Below, one piece after another: positions 10,352 to 20,737 of a stretch of 64,000 nt of DNA (its first letter is position 1; each line of letters begins with the position of its first letter). Source of the DNA: Pseudomonas alcaligenes (GTDB lineage: Bacteria; Pseudomonadota; Gammaproteobacteria; Pseudomonadales; Pseudomonadaceae); NCBI RefSeq assembly GCF_041729615.1, contig NZ_CP154874.1, forward strand, positions 2,857,001 to 2,921,000, given 5' to 3'. Under the pieces are notes generated by a model, which ran no database searches, was not told the DNA's origin, and saw only the letters and a list, made by a program, of their open reading frames with translations. The position numbers were made by a program, and so were the translations under genes.

Positions 10352-10458
10352 GGGGCGAACCTGATGAGGGGAAGGCGCGCATTGTAGCAGGCGGAGATAA
10401 GGCCCCGATCCTGGCGCAGACTGGCTAGGCTGAAGGGATATATCCGACGGGGGTTGCG

Positions 10459-11490
10459 ATGCGCATAGGCAAGGAATGGCTGTTCGTCCTAGGGCTGTTT
10501 GCCCTGCCGGCTCAGGCCGATTGGTATCCGGTGGCGGTGCGTGCCGATGGCGAGTTGCGCCAGTACATGCCGCTGGAGCGCGCCAGCCGGCCGTGGAGAG
10601 TCTGTGCCCTTTTACCGCATGGCAAGGATCGCTACTGGTGGGGTGTGGCCTGGGGACTGGATGGCGAGGCGGCGCGGCTTGGTGTGCGCCTGGGAATCTA
10701 TGAGGCCGGAGGCTACGAGAATGCCGGAGTGCAGGTGCACCAGCTGCACAACTGTCGAGGTGCCGAGGCCGACGCTTATGTGATCGCGGCGATCAACACG
10801 CGCGAGCTATGCCCGGAGATATCCCGCCTCATGGCCGAGGGTAGGCCGGTGATCGATCTGGTCAACGGTCTGGAATGCCAGGGACTCACTGCGCACTCGC
10901 GGGTGGATTTCGCCGACATGGCGCGAGCGGCGCTCGGCTATATCGAGCGACTGCGCCCGGAAGGGAGCTATCGCATTGGCTGGCTGCCCGGGCCGCAAGG
11001 GGCCGGCTGGGTGGAGGGGCTGGAAACGGGGCTGCGTCAGGGGGTCGATGCACGGCGAGTGGAAGTGCGCCACGGCGGCTATGGGCCGGTCGATCGCAAT
11101 AGTCAGGCCCGGCTGGTCCGCCAGCTGTTGGGCGAGGCGCAGGCTCTCGACTTCATCCTGGCCAACGCCGAGGCGGCGGGATTTGCCGCGCAGCTGGTAC
11201 AGGGGCGGGGTAACGAGTCACGGCCGCTGGTGCTGGGTACCTATACCACGGAGCGCATTGTCGAGCAGATTCGCGATGGCTTCATTCTGGCCGCGCCGAG
11301 TGACTCGCCCGTGCTGCAGGCGCGCATCGCCATAGACCTGGCAGTGCGCGCGCTGGAGGGGGAGCCACACCCGCGCGAGATCGGGCCGCTGATCGAGATG
11401 CTCGATCGCGAGAGTCTGCCGCGCTTCGATATCAGCCGCCTGATGCCGCCCGAAGGGCACTGGATGATCCGCCGGGAGTTGCCCGACTGA
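10459..11490 (+). CDS. torT: TorT-like periplasmic sensor/binding protein
   Basis: 343 residues with signal peptide (LFALPAQA) and a periplasmic type I binding-protein fold: WRVCALLPHGKDRYWWGVAWGL, AAINTRELCPEISRLMAEGRPVIDLVNG. This pattern matches TorT, which binds TMAO and activates the TorS sensor kinase. No torS, torR or torCAD lies in the window, so it is an orphan here and the ligand and partner are inferred only by family. Its stop is 6 bp from that of the PBP1A gene, which converges on it. Confidence 0.7.
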   Translation: MRIGKEWLFVLGLFALPAQADWYPVAVRADGELRQYMPLERASRPWRVCALLPHGKDRYWWGVAWGLDGEAARLGVRLGIYEAGGYENAGVQVHQLHNCRGAEADAYVIAAINTRELCPEISRLMAEGRPVIDLVNGLECQGLTAHSRVDFADMARAALGYIERLRPEGSYRIGWLPGPQGAGWVEGLETGLRQGVDARRVEVRHGGYGPVDRNSQARLVRQLLGEAQALDFILANAEAAGFAAQLVQGRGNESRPLVLGTYTTERIVEQIRDGFILAAPSDSPVLQARIAIDLAVRALEGEPHPREIGPLIEMLDRESLPRFDISRLMPPEGHWMIRRELPD

Positions 11491-11496
11491 GCATGT

Positions 11497-13914
11497 TCAG
11501 AACAGGTCGATCGGCGCGGCCTCGTCGGCCGGCAGCGGGCTACCCGGAATCCCCATGGTGGGGTCCAGTTCGCTCATCGGCGGGGGCGAATCTTCGCTCT
11601 TGAACAGCTCGAAGTAGGCATCGGGCGAGCCTGGCGAGGCGGCGCGGCCGCTGACCGGGTCGATGCGCAGGCTGAGCAGGCCGGCCGGCTCGGGCGGCAG
11701 ATGCTCAGGCTTGTCCTTCAGCGCTGCACTCATGTAGTTCATCCAGATCGGCAGGGCCACGGTGCCGCCATACTCGTGACGACCCAGGCTCTCCGGTTGG
11801 TCGAAGCCGACCCAGACGGTGGTCATGTAGTCGGCGTTGTAGCCGGAGAACCAGCTGTCCTTGGACTCGTTGGTGGTGCCGGTCTTGCCAGCCAGATCGC
11901 CTCGGCCCATAGCCAGCGCCCGGCGGCCGGTACCGCGCTTGATCACGTCCTGCAGCATGCTGGTCATGATATAGGCGGTGCGCTCATCGATGATCTGCTT
12001 GGCCAGTACCGGGCTCTGTACTTCGGCATTGGGCTCTTCGAGCAGCAGCGAGGCGTTCTGCTCTTCAACCAGCTGCGCACTCTGCGGGGTGCGTGGCGGG
12101 TTGGCGGTGAACAACGGCTTGCCGTCGCGGCTGTCGATGCGCTCGATCAGGTAGGGCTCGATCTTGTGCCCGCCATTGGCGAAGGCGCTCCAGCCACCGG
12201 CGATCTCCAGTGGTGTCAGGCCTGCGGTGCCGAGCGCCAGCGACAGGTTGCGTGGCAGCTCCTGACGGTTGAAGCCGAAGGCACTGATGTAGTCGAGGGT
12301 GTAATCGATGCCGATGGTCTGCAGCAGGCGGATCGACACCAGGTTGCGCGACTTGTAGAGGGCCTCGCGCAAACGGATCGGGCCGAGGAAGGTGTTGTTG
12401 TCGTTCTTCGGTCGCCAGGCTTCCTCCATGCCGGCCTCCTGGAACACGATGGGGGCATCGTTGACCAGGCTGGCGGCGGTGAAGCCGCTATCCAGTGCTG
12501 CACTGTAGATGAAGGGCTTGAAGCTGGAGCCGGGCTGGCGCTTGGCCTGGGCCGCGCGGTTGTAGTTGCTCTGCTCGAAGGAGAAGCCGCCGACCAGGGC
12601 GCGAATGGCACCGTTCTGTGGGTCCAGGGAGACCAGGGCGCTCTGCGCCGCAGGAATCTGGCGCAGCAGCAGGGCCTGGTTCTCGGCGTCCGGCTCGACG
12701 CGAACCAGATCGCCGATCTGCACCACGTCGGCCGGCTGCTGCGGGCGCGGGCCGAGGCTGTTGGTATTGAGGAAGGGGCGCGCCCATTTCATGCTGTCCC
12801 AGGCCACCGGCTGCTCCTCGCCGTTGCGCAGCAGCACCATGATGCCGCTTTTCTCGACCTGGGTGACGATGGCCGGCTGCAGCCCGCCGATGGCCTTGTA
12901 CTTGTTCAGCTCCTGCAGCCAGGCCTCGCGGGTCAGGCCGGGCAGGCGGGTTTCCGGGCCGCGGAAGCCATGGCGCTGGTCGTAGGCGATAAGACCGTCA
13001 TGCAGGGCGCGGTTGGCGGCCTCCTGCAGCACTGCCGGCACCGTGGTGGTGACGCGGAAGCCCTCGGTATAGGCATCGCTGCCATAGCGCCCGACCATCT
13101 CGGCACGTGCCATCTCGGCGATATAGGGCGCGTTGAGCTCGACCGGCTGAACATGGTGGCGGGCATCGATCGGCTCGGCCATCGCGGCGTCGTAGCGTGC
13201 CTTGTCGATGGCGCCGAGCTTGAACATGCGGCCGAGAATCCAGTCGCGACGCTCCTTGCTGCGCTGCGGGTTGACCAGCGGGTTGTAGCGCGACGGCGCC
13301 TTGGGCAGGCCGGCGATCATCGCCAGCTGGCCGAGGCTCAGCTCGCGTATCGACTTGCCGTAGTACACCTGGGCGGCGGCCTCGATGCCGTAGGCGCGGT
13401 TACCGAGATAGATCTTGTTGACGTAGAGCTCGAGGATCTCGTCCTTGCTCAGCTCGCGTTCGATCTGCAGAGCGAGGAGGATTTCGTTGATCTTGCGTGA
13501 GAAGCTGCGTTCGCTGGTGAGGAAGAAGTTCTTCGCCACCTGCATGGTGATGGTGCTGCCCCCGGTCTGGATATGGCCGCTGGCTAATAACTGCGTAGCA
13601 GCGCGCATCAGGCTGGTGAAGTCGACGCCATAATGGTTGGCGAAGTTGTCGTCTTCGGCAGCGAGCAGGGCGCGAATGAAGTCCTGGGGGATGTCCTCGA
13701 AGCGGATCGGCGAGCGGCGCATCTCGCCGAACTCGGAGATCAGCTTGCCATCGGTGCTGTAGACGCGCAGCGGGATCTGCAGCTGGATGCTGCGCAGCGA
13801 TTCGACTGAAGGCAAGCCGGGACTAAGATAGAGAAAGGCTCCACTGAAACTGAGCGCTAACCCACAAAAAACGGCGACACAGGACCACCAGAAAAACTTC
13901 AGCAAACGCATCAA
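11497..13914 (-). CDS. mrcA: Penicillin-binding protein 1A
   Basis: 805 residues, a bifunctional class A PBP (ponA). An N-terminal membrane anchor (WWSCVAVFCGLALSFSGAF) is followed by the GT51 glycosyltransferase domain (AAEDDNFANHYGVD, GGSTITMQVAKNFFL) and a transpeptidase domain with the serine motif GSSFKPF, SRN in YKSRNLVSIRL, and KTGTTNESKDSW. It polymerises and cross-links peptidoglycan. It is divergent from pilM across a 181-bp AT-rich gap, the arrangement seen in other pseudomonads, where PBP1A neighbours the pilus genes. Confidence 0.94.
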   Translation of the reverse strand: MMRLLKFFWWSCVAVFCGLALSFSGAFLYLSPGLPSVESLRSIQLQIPLRVYSTDGKLISEFGEMRRSPIRFEDIPQDFIRALLAAEDDNFANHYGVDFTSLMRAATQLLASGHIQTGGSTITMQVAKNFFLTSERSFSRKINEILLALQIERELSKDEILELYVNKIYLGNRAYGIEAAAQVYYGKSIRELSLGQLAMIAGLPKAPSRYNPLVNPQRSKERRDWILGRMFKLGAIDKARYDAAMAEPIDARHHVQPVELNAPYIAEMARAEMVGRYGSDAYTEGFRVTTTVPAVLQEAANRALHDGLIAYDQRHGFRGPETRLPGLTREAWLQELNKYKAIGGLQPAIVTQVEKSGIMVLLRNGEEQPVAWDSMKWARPFLNTNSLGPRPQQPADVVQIGDLVRVEPDAENQALLLRQIPAAQSALVSLDPQNGAIRALVGGFSFEQSNYNRAAQAKRQPGSSFKPFIYSAALDSGFTAASLVNDAPIVFQEAGMEEAWRPKNDNNTFLGPIRLREALYKSRNLVSIRLLQTIGIDYTLDYISAFGFNRQELPRNLSLALGTAGLTPLEIAGGWSAFANGGHKIEPYLIERIDSRDGKPLFTANPPRTPQSAQLVEEQNASLLLEEPNAEVQSPVLAKQIIDERTAYIMTSMLQDVIKRGTGRRALAMGRGDLAGKTGTTNESKDSWFSGYNADYMTTVWVGFDQPESLGRHEYGGTVALPIWMNYMSAALKDKPEHLPPEPAGLLSLRIDPVSGRAASPGSPDAYFELFKSEDSPPPMSELDPTMGIPGSPLPADEAAPIDLF

Positions 13915-13983
13915 GGTTCTTGGAATTCCAGATAAAAGAATGGGTTAAGTGTTGCGCGGTGCGAAAAGGGGAAAACTGTTCAC

Positions 13984-13989
13984 ATTATA
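13984..13989 (-). promoter_or_regulatory. Possible -10 element for PBP1A
   Basis: The minus strand reads TATAAT here, about 70 bp upstream of the PBP1A start codon, in the AT-rich divergent region 13915-14095. A matching -35 at 16-18 bp spacing is weak (TGGCTC-like). A perfect TTGACA on the same strand at 14024-14029 is 34 bp away, too far to pair with it. Confidence 0.35.
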
Positions 13990-14068
13990 AGCGGTTTTTT
14001 TGCAGGGGAGCCATTTGCGCTTCTGTCAAGACTGTTATTTAATGTGGAAAAACATAAATAGTCCGTAA

Positions 14069-15159
<1,091 letters not shown>

Positions 15160-15160
<1 letters not shown>

Positions 15161-15792
15161 TGGCGCGGATCAACTTATTACCCTGGCGTGAGCAACTGCG
15201 TGAAGAACGCAAGCAGCGCTTCGTAGTTGCCATGGGGGCCACCCTTGCCGTGGCTGGTGGTTTGGTGTTCCTCGCCGGGCAGTACTTCAACTCGGCGATT
15301 GAGCAGCAAAATGCACGCAACGAATTCATCAAGAAAGAAATTGCGGTGCTCGATTCTCGGATCAAGGAGATCAAGGATCTTCGGGAGCGCCGTGAGCAGT
15401 TGCTGGAACGCATGAAGATCATCCAGGACCTGCAAGGCAATCGTCCGATCATCGGGCATATTTTCGACCAGCTGGTGCGGACTCTTCCGGATGGCGTGTA
15501 CTTCACCGACCTGACCCGCAAAGGTGATGTGATTTCCATCGTGGGCAGTGCGGAGTCGAACAACCGAGTCTCCAGCCTGATGCGTAACCTGGATGCCTCC
15601 GAGTGGCTGAAATCGCCAAATCTCACCGAGGTCAAGGCTATTACCGCCGGTGCGATTGATCAGGCGAATGTCTTCAGGTTGACCGTGAAGCAGACCCGGC
15701 CTGGTGCAGAGGATGAAGAGCCCGAGGTGGGGAGTGGCAAGAAGCCGAGCAACTCCAAGGCTGCCAAAAACAAGTCGGGTAAAAAATCATGA
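15160..15792 (+). CDS. pilN: Type IV pilus alignment protein PilN
   Basis: 210 residues. The N-terminus MARINLLPWREQLREERK carries the INLLPWR motif that docks in PilM. One transmembrane helix (about 22-42) is followed by a coiled coil and a ferredoxin-like periplasmic domain. The C-terminal ~30 residues are low-complexity and basic (GSGKKPSNSKAAKNKSGKKS). PilN pairs with PilO in the inner membrane. The stop overlaps the pilO start. Confidence 0.94.
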
Positions 15793-16415
15793 GTTTCTCA
15801 GAAGCGCTTGAGTCATTACGGAAGATTGAGCTTTCCGAGCTTGATGTAAATAACCTCGGCTCCTGGCCGGCGGCGGTCAAGTTCATCACTTGCATATTGC
15901 TGTTGGTGGCTGGGCTGGGGCTGGGGTATTACTTCTATCTGCAGGACCTGCAGCTGCAATTACAGCAGCAACAGGCGCAGGAAGAGACACTGAAACAGGA
16001 GTTCTCCAACAAAGCTGCCCAGGCAGCCAACCTGGATGCCTACAAGGTCCAGATGAAGGAGATGGAGGAGTCCTTTGGCATGCTGTTGCGGCAGTTGCCC
16101 AGTGATACCGAGGTTCCGGGCCTGCTCGAAGACATTACGCGCACTGGTCTGGAGAGTGGTCTGGAGTTTGAAGAGATCAAGCTTCAGCCGGAAGTCGTGC
16201 AGCAGTTCTACATAGAGCTGCCTATTCAGGTTTCCGTCGTCGGGGCTTATCACGATCTGGCAACTTTCGTCAGTGCTGTGGCCAGTTTGCCGCGCATCGT
16301 GACCCTGCATGACTTCGAGGTTAAGCAGTCCACGGGTGAAGAAAACTCTTCCAAACTGGCTATGAGCGTGGTAGCGAAGACCTATCGTTACAATGATCAG
16401 GGGCTTAAGAAATGA
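15789..16415 (+). CDS. pilO: Type IV pilus alignment protein PilO
   Basis: 208 residues. A cytoplasmic N-terminal tail with NNLGSWP is followed by one transmembrane helix (about 35-55), a Gln-rich coiled coil (LQLQLQQQQAQEETLKQEF) and a periplasmic ferredoxin-like domain. PilO forms heterodimers with PilN and contacts PilP. The start overlaps pilN by 4 nt, and the stop overlaps the pilP start by 4 nt (ATGA). Confidence 0.94.
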   Translation: MSFSEALESLRKIELSELDVNNLGSWPAAVKFITCILLLVAGLGLGYYFYLQDLQLQLQQQQAQEETLKQEFSNKAAQAANLDAYKVQMKEMEESFGMLLRQLPSDTEVPGLLEDITRTGLESGLEFEEIKLQPEVVQQFYIELPIQVSVVGAYHDLATFVSAVASLPRIVTLHDFEVKQSTGEENSSKLAMSVVAKTYRYNDQGLKK

Positions 16416-16938
16416 TTTATGCCCGTACCATTGCTTTGCTGGTTGCCGCCGGCGCGCTGTCCGGCTGTATGGGCCAGGGCGACTATTCGGATCTCCGTCA
16501 GTACATGGACGAAGTGCGCGCTCGTCCCAAGGGCTCTATCGAGCCGCTGCCGAAATTCCAGCCCTATGAGCCCTTCACCTATAGCGCCGCATCATTGCGG
16601 AGTCCTTTCCAGCCGCCAGTCAAAGTTGAGTTGGCGAGCCAGCAAAAGGGCTCCAAGGACGTCAAGCCTGATGAGACCCGGGTCAAGCAGTTCCTGGAAG
16701 GCTTCAATATCGAGATATTCGAAATGGTCGGTACTCTCGAGAACGAGGCGGGAGTGTTTGGCCTGGTTCGCGGAGCGGGGGGGTTCACCGCGTCAAGGCC
16801 GGCGACTATCTGGGGCGGAATCACGGACGGATCGTGTCCGTGGATGAAGCCAAAATCGATGTAATAGAGATAGTGCCGGACGGCGAGGGCGGTTGGCTTG
16901 AACGGCCGCGCAGCATCACCCTCAAGAGTCGCTCTTAA
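16412..16938 (+). pseudogene. pilP: PilP lipoprotein gene with a one-base frameshift
   Basis: The reading frame opens normally with a lipoprotein signal (lipobox ALSGC) and PilP sequence through GTLENEAGVFGLVRGAGG (about residue 124). At a run of seven G (16777-16783) the frame breaks. As it stands, translation goes into an unrelated tail and stops at 16864, giving 150 residues. Reading one base further back restores VHRVKAGDYLGRN ... LERPRSITLKSRS, ending at the TAA at 16936-16938. The repaired product would be 175 residues, about the usual PilP length. PilP couples PilNO to the PilQ secretin through the C-terminal beta domain that is lost here. A sequencing error in the homopolymer and a true or phase-variable mutation are both possible. 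Confidence 0.9.
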
Positions 16939-16952
16939 TGGCGGGGTCGATT

Positions 16953-19052
16953 ATGAAAAACAACTACAGATCTGCTGGACGGAATTTCTCCATGAATAGG
17001 GCACTTTCTTGCTTGGGCGTATCCTTTTTCCTGGCGGGCTTTGCGCCGAGCCTGCTGGCGGCAAACCTGCAAGGTTTGGACGTTGCTGCTCTGCCCGGTG
17101 ACAAGATTGAGTTGAAATTGAGTTTCGACGAGCCGGTCCCGGCTCCGCGTGGCTACACCATCGAGCAGCCTGCGCGTATCGCCCTGGACATGCCCGGGGT
17201 CTCCAGCAAACTGGGGGAGAAGAATCGTGAACTGGGCGTTGGCAACGCCAGAAGCGTGACCGTGGTGGAGGCGCAGAATCGTACCCGTCTGATCATCAAC
17301 CTCTCAACCCTGGTGCCCTACAGCACTCGCAGCGAGGGCAGCAACGTCTTCGTGGTGGTCGGTGATTCCTCGGCTTCTCAGGCAGCGTCTGCGAGCGCCG
17401 CGCCTGCCCCCGTTGCCAAGCCGCTTGCCCAGATGCCGGCTGGTCGCGCGATTCGTGCCATAGACTTCCAGCGTGGCGAGGCGGGTGAAGGTAATGTGGT
17501 GATCGAGCTTTCCGATCCCAGCGTCAATCCTGACATTCAGGAGCAAGGAGGGAAAATTCGTCTCGAGTTCCTGAAGACGCAACTGCCCGAGGCCCTGCGC
17601 GCGCGCCTTGATGTCAAGGACTTCGCCACTCCCGTGCAGTTTGTCACCGCCGCTTCCCAGGGGGATCGGGTCAGCATCAGTATCGAGCCGACCGGCCTGT
17701 ATGATTACCTGGCGTTTCAGACGGACAACAAGCTGACGGTGAGCATCAAGCCGCTCAGTGCCGATGATGTCGAGAAACGCAAGGCCGAGCGCTTCGCCTA
17801 CACCGGGGAAAAGCTTTCCCTGAACTTCCAGGACATCGATGTGCGCTCGGTGCTGCAGTTGATCGCCGACTTCACCGACCTGAACCTGGTGGCCAGTGAC
17901 ACGGTGCAGGGCAATATCACCCTGCGCCTGCAGAATGTGCCTTGGGATCAGGCCCTGGACCTGGTCCTGAAAACTCGTGGCCTGGACAAGCGTCAGGTCG
18001 GTAATGTGCTGTTGATCGCCCCGGCGGACGAGATCGCTGCGCGTGAACGGCAGGAGCTCGAGGCTCGCCAACAGCTGGCGGAGTTGGCGCCCCTGCGTCG
18101 CGAGGTGGTGCAGCTCAACTATGCCAAGGCATCCGATATTGCCAAACTGTTCGAGGATGCCTCGGAAGAAGGCAGCATGGACAAGGACATGCGCGGCAAG
18201 ATCATTTACGACGATCGTACCAATAGCCTGATCGCCTATCTGACCCAGGATCGACTGGACGAGCTACGCCGCATCGTGACCCAGCTCGATATTCCGGTTC
18301 GTCAAGTGATGGTCGAGGCACGGATAGTCGAGGCGAATGTCGACTTCGACAAGGAGCTGGGTGTCGAGTGGCGCGGCGTCGGTCTGGGTGATAACAACTG
18401 GGTCGTTGGCGGTACCAACAGTGTCGAGAAGGACACCGATCCTCTGGAGTTCCAGGGTGGGACCTTCGTGGACATGGCGGCTGCCGGTCGTACCTCAGGT
18501 TTGAACCTGGGCTTCATCACTGACAATACGCTGCTGGACCTCGAATTGTCGGCCATGGAAAAGACCGGTAATGGCGAGATCATCTCTCAGCCTAAGGTTG
18601 TCACTTCCGATAAGGAAACTGCAAAGATCCTGAAGGGCACCAAGATTCCTTATCAGGAAGCATCCTCCAGCGGTGCAACTTCTATTGTATTTGCCGAGGC
18701 AAATCTTTCCCTTGAGGTTACTCCGCAAATTACGCCGGATAATCGAGTGATTATGGAAGTTAAAGTTAATAAGGATGCTGCTGACTTTGCTAACCAGGTA
18801 GATGGCACACCGTCCATCCAGACCAACGAGGTCAATGCCAAGGTTCTGGTCAGCGATGGCGAAACCATCGTGATTGGCGGCATCTTCAGCAACACCCAGT
18901 CGAAGGCTGTGGACAAGGTTCCGCTCCTGGGTGACATCCCCTACATCGGGCGTCTGTTCCGTCGTGACGTGGTACAGGACTCGAAAGCGGAGCTGCTGGT
19001 CTTCCTGACACCGCGGATCATGAACAATCAGGCCATCGCGGTAAGCAACTGA
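16953..19052 (+). CDS. pilQ: Type IV pilus secretin PilQ
   Basis: 699 residues from the ATG at 16953, chosen because GGGG lies 6 nt upstream. ATGs at 16938 (overlapping the pilP stop) and 16992 are alternatives. A signal peptide ends at SLLAA. Two AMIN domains (about 35-270) precede the STN/N0 domain ([20 protein letters not shown]), an N1/secretin_N region and the secretin pore ([25 protein letters not shown] [29 protein letters not shown]). It forms the outer-membrane channel through which the pilus leaves the cell. Length fits Pseudomonas PilQ. Confidence 0.94.
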   Translation: MKNNYRSAGRNFSMNRALSCLGVSFFLAGFAPSLLAANLQGLDVAALPGDKIELKLSFDEPVPAPRGYTIEQPARIALDMPGVSSKLGEKNRELGVGNARSVTVVEAQNRTRLIINLSTLVPYSTRSEGSNVFVVVGDSSASQAASASAAPAPVAKPLAQMPAGRAIRAIDFQRGEAGEGNVVIELSDPSVNPDIQEQGGKIRLEFLKTQLPEALRARLDVKDFATPVQFVTAASQGDRVSISIEPTGLYDYLAFQTDNKLTVSIKPLSADDVEKRKAERFAYTGEKLSLNFQDIDVRSVLQLIADFTDLNLVASDTVQGNITLRLQNVPWDQALDLVLKTRGLDKRQVGNVLLIAPADEIAARERQELEARQQLAELAPLRREVVQLNYAKASDIAKLFEDASEEGSMDKDMRGKIIYDDRTNSLIAYLTQDRLDELRRIVTQLDIPVRQVMVEARIVEANVDFDKELGVEWRGVGLGDNNWVVGGTNSVEKDTDPLEFQGGTFVDMAAAGRTSGLNLGFITDNTLLDLELSAMEKTGNGEIISQPKVVTSDKETAKILKGTKIPYQEASSSGATSIVFAEANLSLEVTPQITPDNRVIMEVKVNKDAADFANQVDGTPSIQTNEVNAKVLVSDGETIVIGGIFSNTQSKAVDKVPLLGDIPYIGRLFRRDVVQDSKAELLVFLTPRIMNNQAIAVSN

Positions 19053-19056
19053 AACC

Positions 19057-19575
19057 GTGCAGAACGTTATCCTGGTTGGCCCGATGGGGGCCGGTAAGAG
19101 CACCATCGGGCGGCTGTTGGCGAAGGAATTGCGGCTGCAGTTCAAGGATTCGGACAAGGAGATCGAGCAGCGTACCGGTGCCGATATTCCCTGGATCTTC
19201 GATGTAGAAGGTGAGCAAGGCTTTCGTGAGCGTGAACAGGCCATGGTCGCCGAGCTTTGCGAGCTCGGCGGCGTGGTGATCGCCACCGGAGGTGGCGTGG
19301 TGTTGCGGGCAGAGAACCGCCAGGCATTGCGCTCAGGGGGGCGGGTGGTCTACTTGCATGCCTCTGTCGAGCAGCAGCTTGAGCGCACCTCGCGTGACCG
19401 TAACCGACCGCTGCTGCGCAATGCCGAGCCGGGAAAAGTCTTGCGCAACCTGATGGAGATCCGCGATCCGCTCTATCGTGAGATCGCCGACGTGATCATC
19501 GAGACCGATGAGCGGCCGCCGCGCTTGGTCGTGCAGGAGATCGTCGAGCGTTTGAGCGCGCTACCTCCCCGTTAA
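19057..19575 (+). CDS. aroK: Shikimate kinase
   Basis: 172 residues from a GTG 4 nt after pilQ. Walker [10 protein letters not shown] is at residues 7-15. The shikimate-binding residues [11 protein letters not shown], the GGGVV loop and the LID region [10 protein letters not shown] are all present. It phosphorylates shikimate with ATP in chorismate synthesis and is cytoplasmic. aroK-aroB sit behind pilQ in the same order as in other pseudomonads. Confidence 0.94.
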   Translation: MQNVILVGPMGAGKSTIGRLLAKELRLQFKDSDKEIEQRTGADIPWIFDVEGEQGFREREQAMVAELCELGGVVIATGGGVVLRAENRQALRSGGRVVYLHASVEQQLERTSRDRNRPLLRNAEPGKVLRNLMEIRDPLYREIADVIIETDERPPRLVVQEIVERLSALPPR

Positions 19576-19624
19576 AGACGGCACCCAACTGCGCTATCCT
19601 ATGCCCTTTCTATTCGGGGGCTTC

Positions 19625-20728
19625 ATGCAGACTCTCACTGTCGATCTCGGCGAGCGCAGCTATCCCATCTATATCGGCCTGGGTCTGCTGACCCAAGCCG
19701 AGCTGTTCCGGCGGCATCTGGCGGGGCAGCAGGTCGCCATTGTTACCAATGAAACCGTTGCCCCGCTGTACCTGGGTTCGTTACAGCAGGCGCTGGACGG
19801 GCTTCAGGTGGCCACTGTCATCTTGCCGGATGGCGAGAGCTTCAAGACCTGGGAAACGCTGCAGCTGATTTTCGATGGATTGTTGCAGGCCCGTCATGAC
19901 CGCAAGACCACCATCATCGCGCTGGGTGGCGGCGTGGTCGGCGATATGGCCGGCTTCGCAGCAGCCTGCTACCAGCGTGGTGTGGACTTCATTCAGGTAC
20001 CCACCACCCTGCTGTCGCAGGTCGATTCCTCCGTAGGGGGCAAGACCGGTATCAATCACCCGCTTGGCAAGAACATGGTGGGGGCGTTCTACCAGCCCAA
20101 CGCCGTAGTCATCGACACTTCCGTGCTCGCCAGTCTGCCGTCGCGCGAGTTGTCGGCCGGGCTGGCGGAGGTGATCAAGTATGGTCTGATCTGTGATCCG
20201 GACTTCCTCGCCTGGCTGGAAGAGCACATCGAAGAGTTGCGCGCCCTGCGCTCCGCCGTGGTGATCGAGGCGATCGAGCGATCCTGTGCCGCCAAGGCGC
20301 GCGTGGTCGGGGCCGATGAGCGCGAGTCGGGGCTGCGCGCCATCCTCAATCTCGGCCATACCTTCGGTCATGCCATCGAAACCCACATGGGGTACGGCGT
20401 ATGGCTGCACGGTGAGGCGGTGGCCGCTGGCACTGTCATGGCCCTGGAAATGTCGACCCGCCTGGGCTGGATATCGGCAGCCGAGCGTGATCGCGGCATC
20501 CGTCTGTTGCAGCGGGCCGGCCTGCCAGTCGTGCCCCCGGCCGAGATGACCCCGCAGGATTTCCTCGAGCACATGGCGGTCGACAAGAAGGTCCTCGCCG
20601 GACGCTTGCGCCTGGTGCTGCTGCGCCGACTCGGCGAGGCCGTGATCACCGATGACTTCCCGCGGGAAGTTCTGGATTCCACCCTGCGTGCCGATTATCG
20701 CGCGCTGGTGGCCCAGCTTGGACAATAA
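19625..20728 (+). CDS. aroB: 3-Dehydroquinate synthase
   Basis: 367 residues starting [15 protein letters not shown]; an upstream in-frame ATG at 19601 is rejected because it adds a nonconserved octapeptide. NAD-binding [13 protein letters not shown] and the substrate/zinc region [19 protein letters not shown] are intact, as are the zinc ligands in [11 protein letters not shown]. It converts DAHP to 3-dehydroquinate, the second step of the shikimate pathway. It is co-transcribed with aroK and the SPOR protein. Confidence 0.95.
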   Translation: MQTLTVDLGERSYPIYIGLGLLTQAELFRRHLAGQQVAIVTNETVAPLYLGSLQQALDGLQVATVILPDGESFKTWETLQLIFDGLLQARHDRKTTIIALGGGVVGDMAGFAAACYQRGVDFIQVPTTLLSQVDSSVGGKTGINHPLGKNMVGAFYQPNAVVIDTSVLASLPSRELSAGLAEVIKYGLICDPDFLAWLEEHIEELRALRSAVVIEAIERSCAAKARVVGADERESGLRAILNLGHTFGHAIETHMGYGVWLHGEAVAAGTVMALEMSTRLGWISAAERDRGIRLLQRAGLPVVPPAEMTPQDFLEHMAVDKKVLAGRLRLVLLRRLGEAVITDDFPREVLDSTLRADYRALVAQLGQ

Positions 20729-20737
20729 GAGAGCTAC

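Noticed and set aside
11701..13500. A 599-codon plus-strand frame opposite the PBP1A gene
   Set aside because: Shadow of PBP1A codon bias; no homology seen and no ribosome site.
14024..14029. Perfect TTGACA on the minus strand as the PBP1A -35
   Set aside because: 34 bp from the TATAAT at 13984-13989, twice the permitted spacing.
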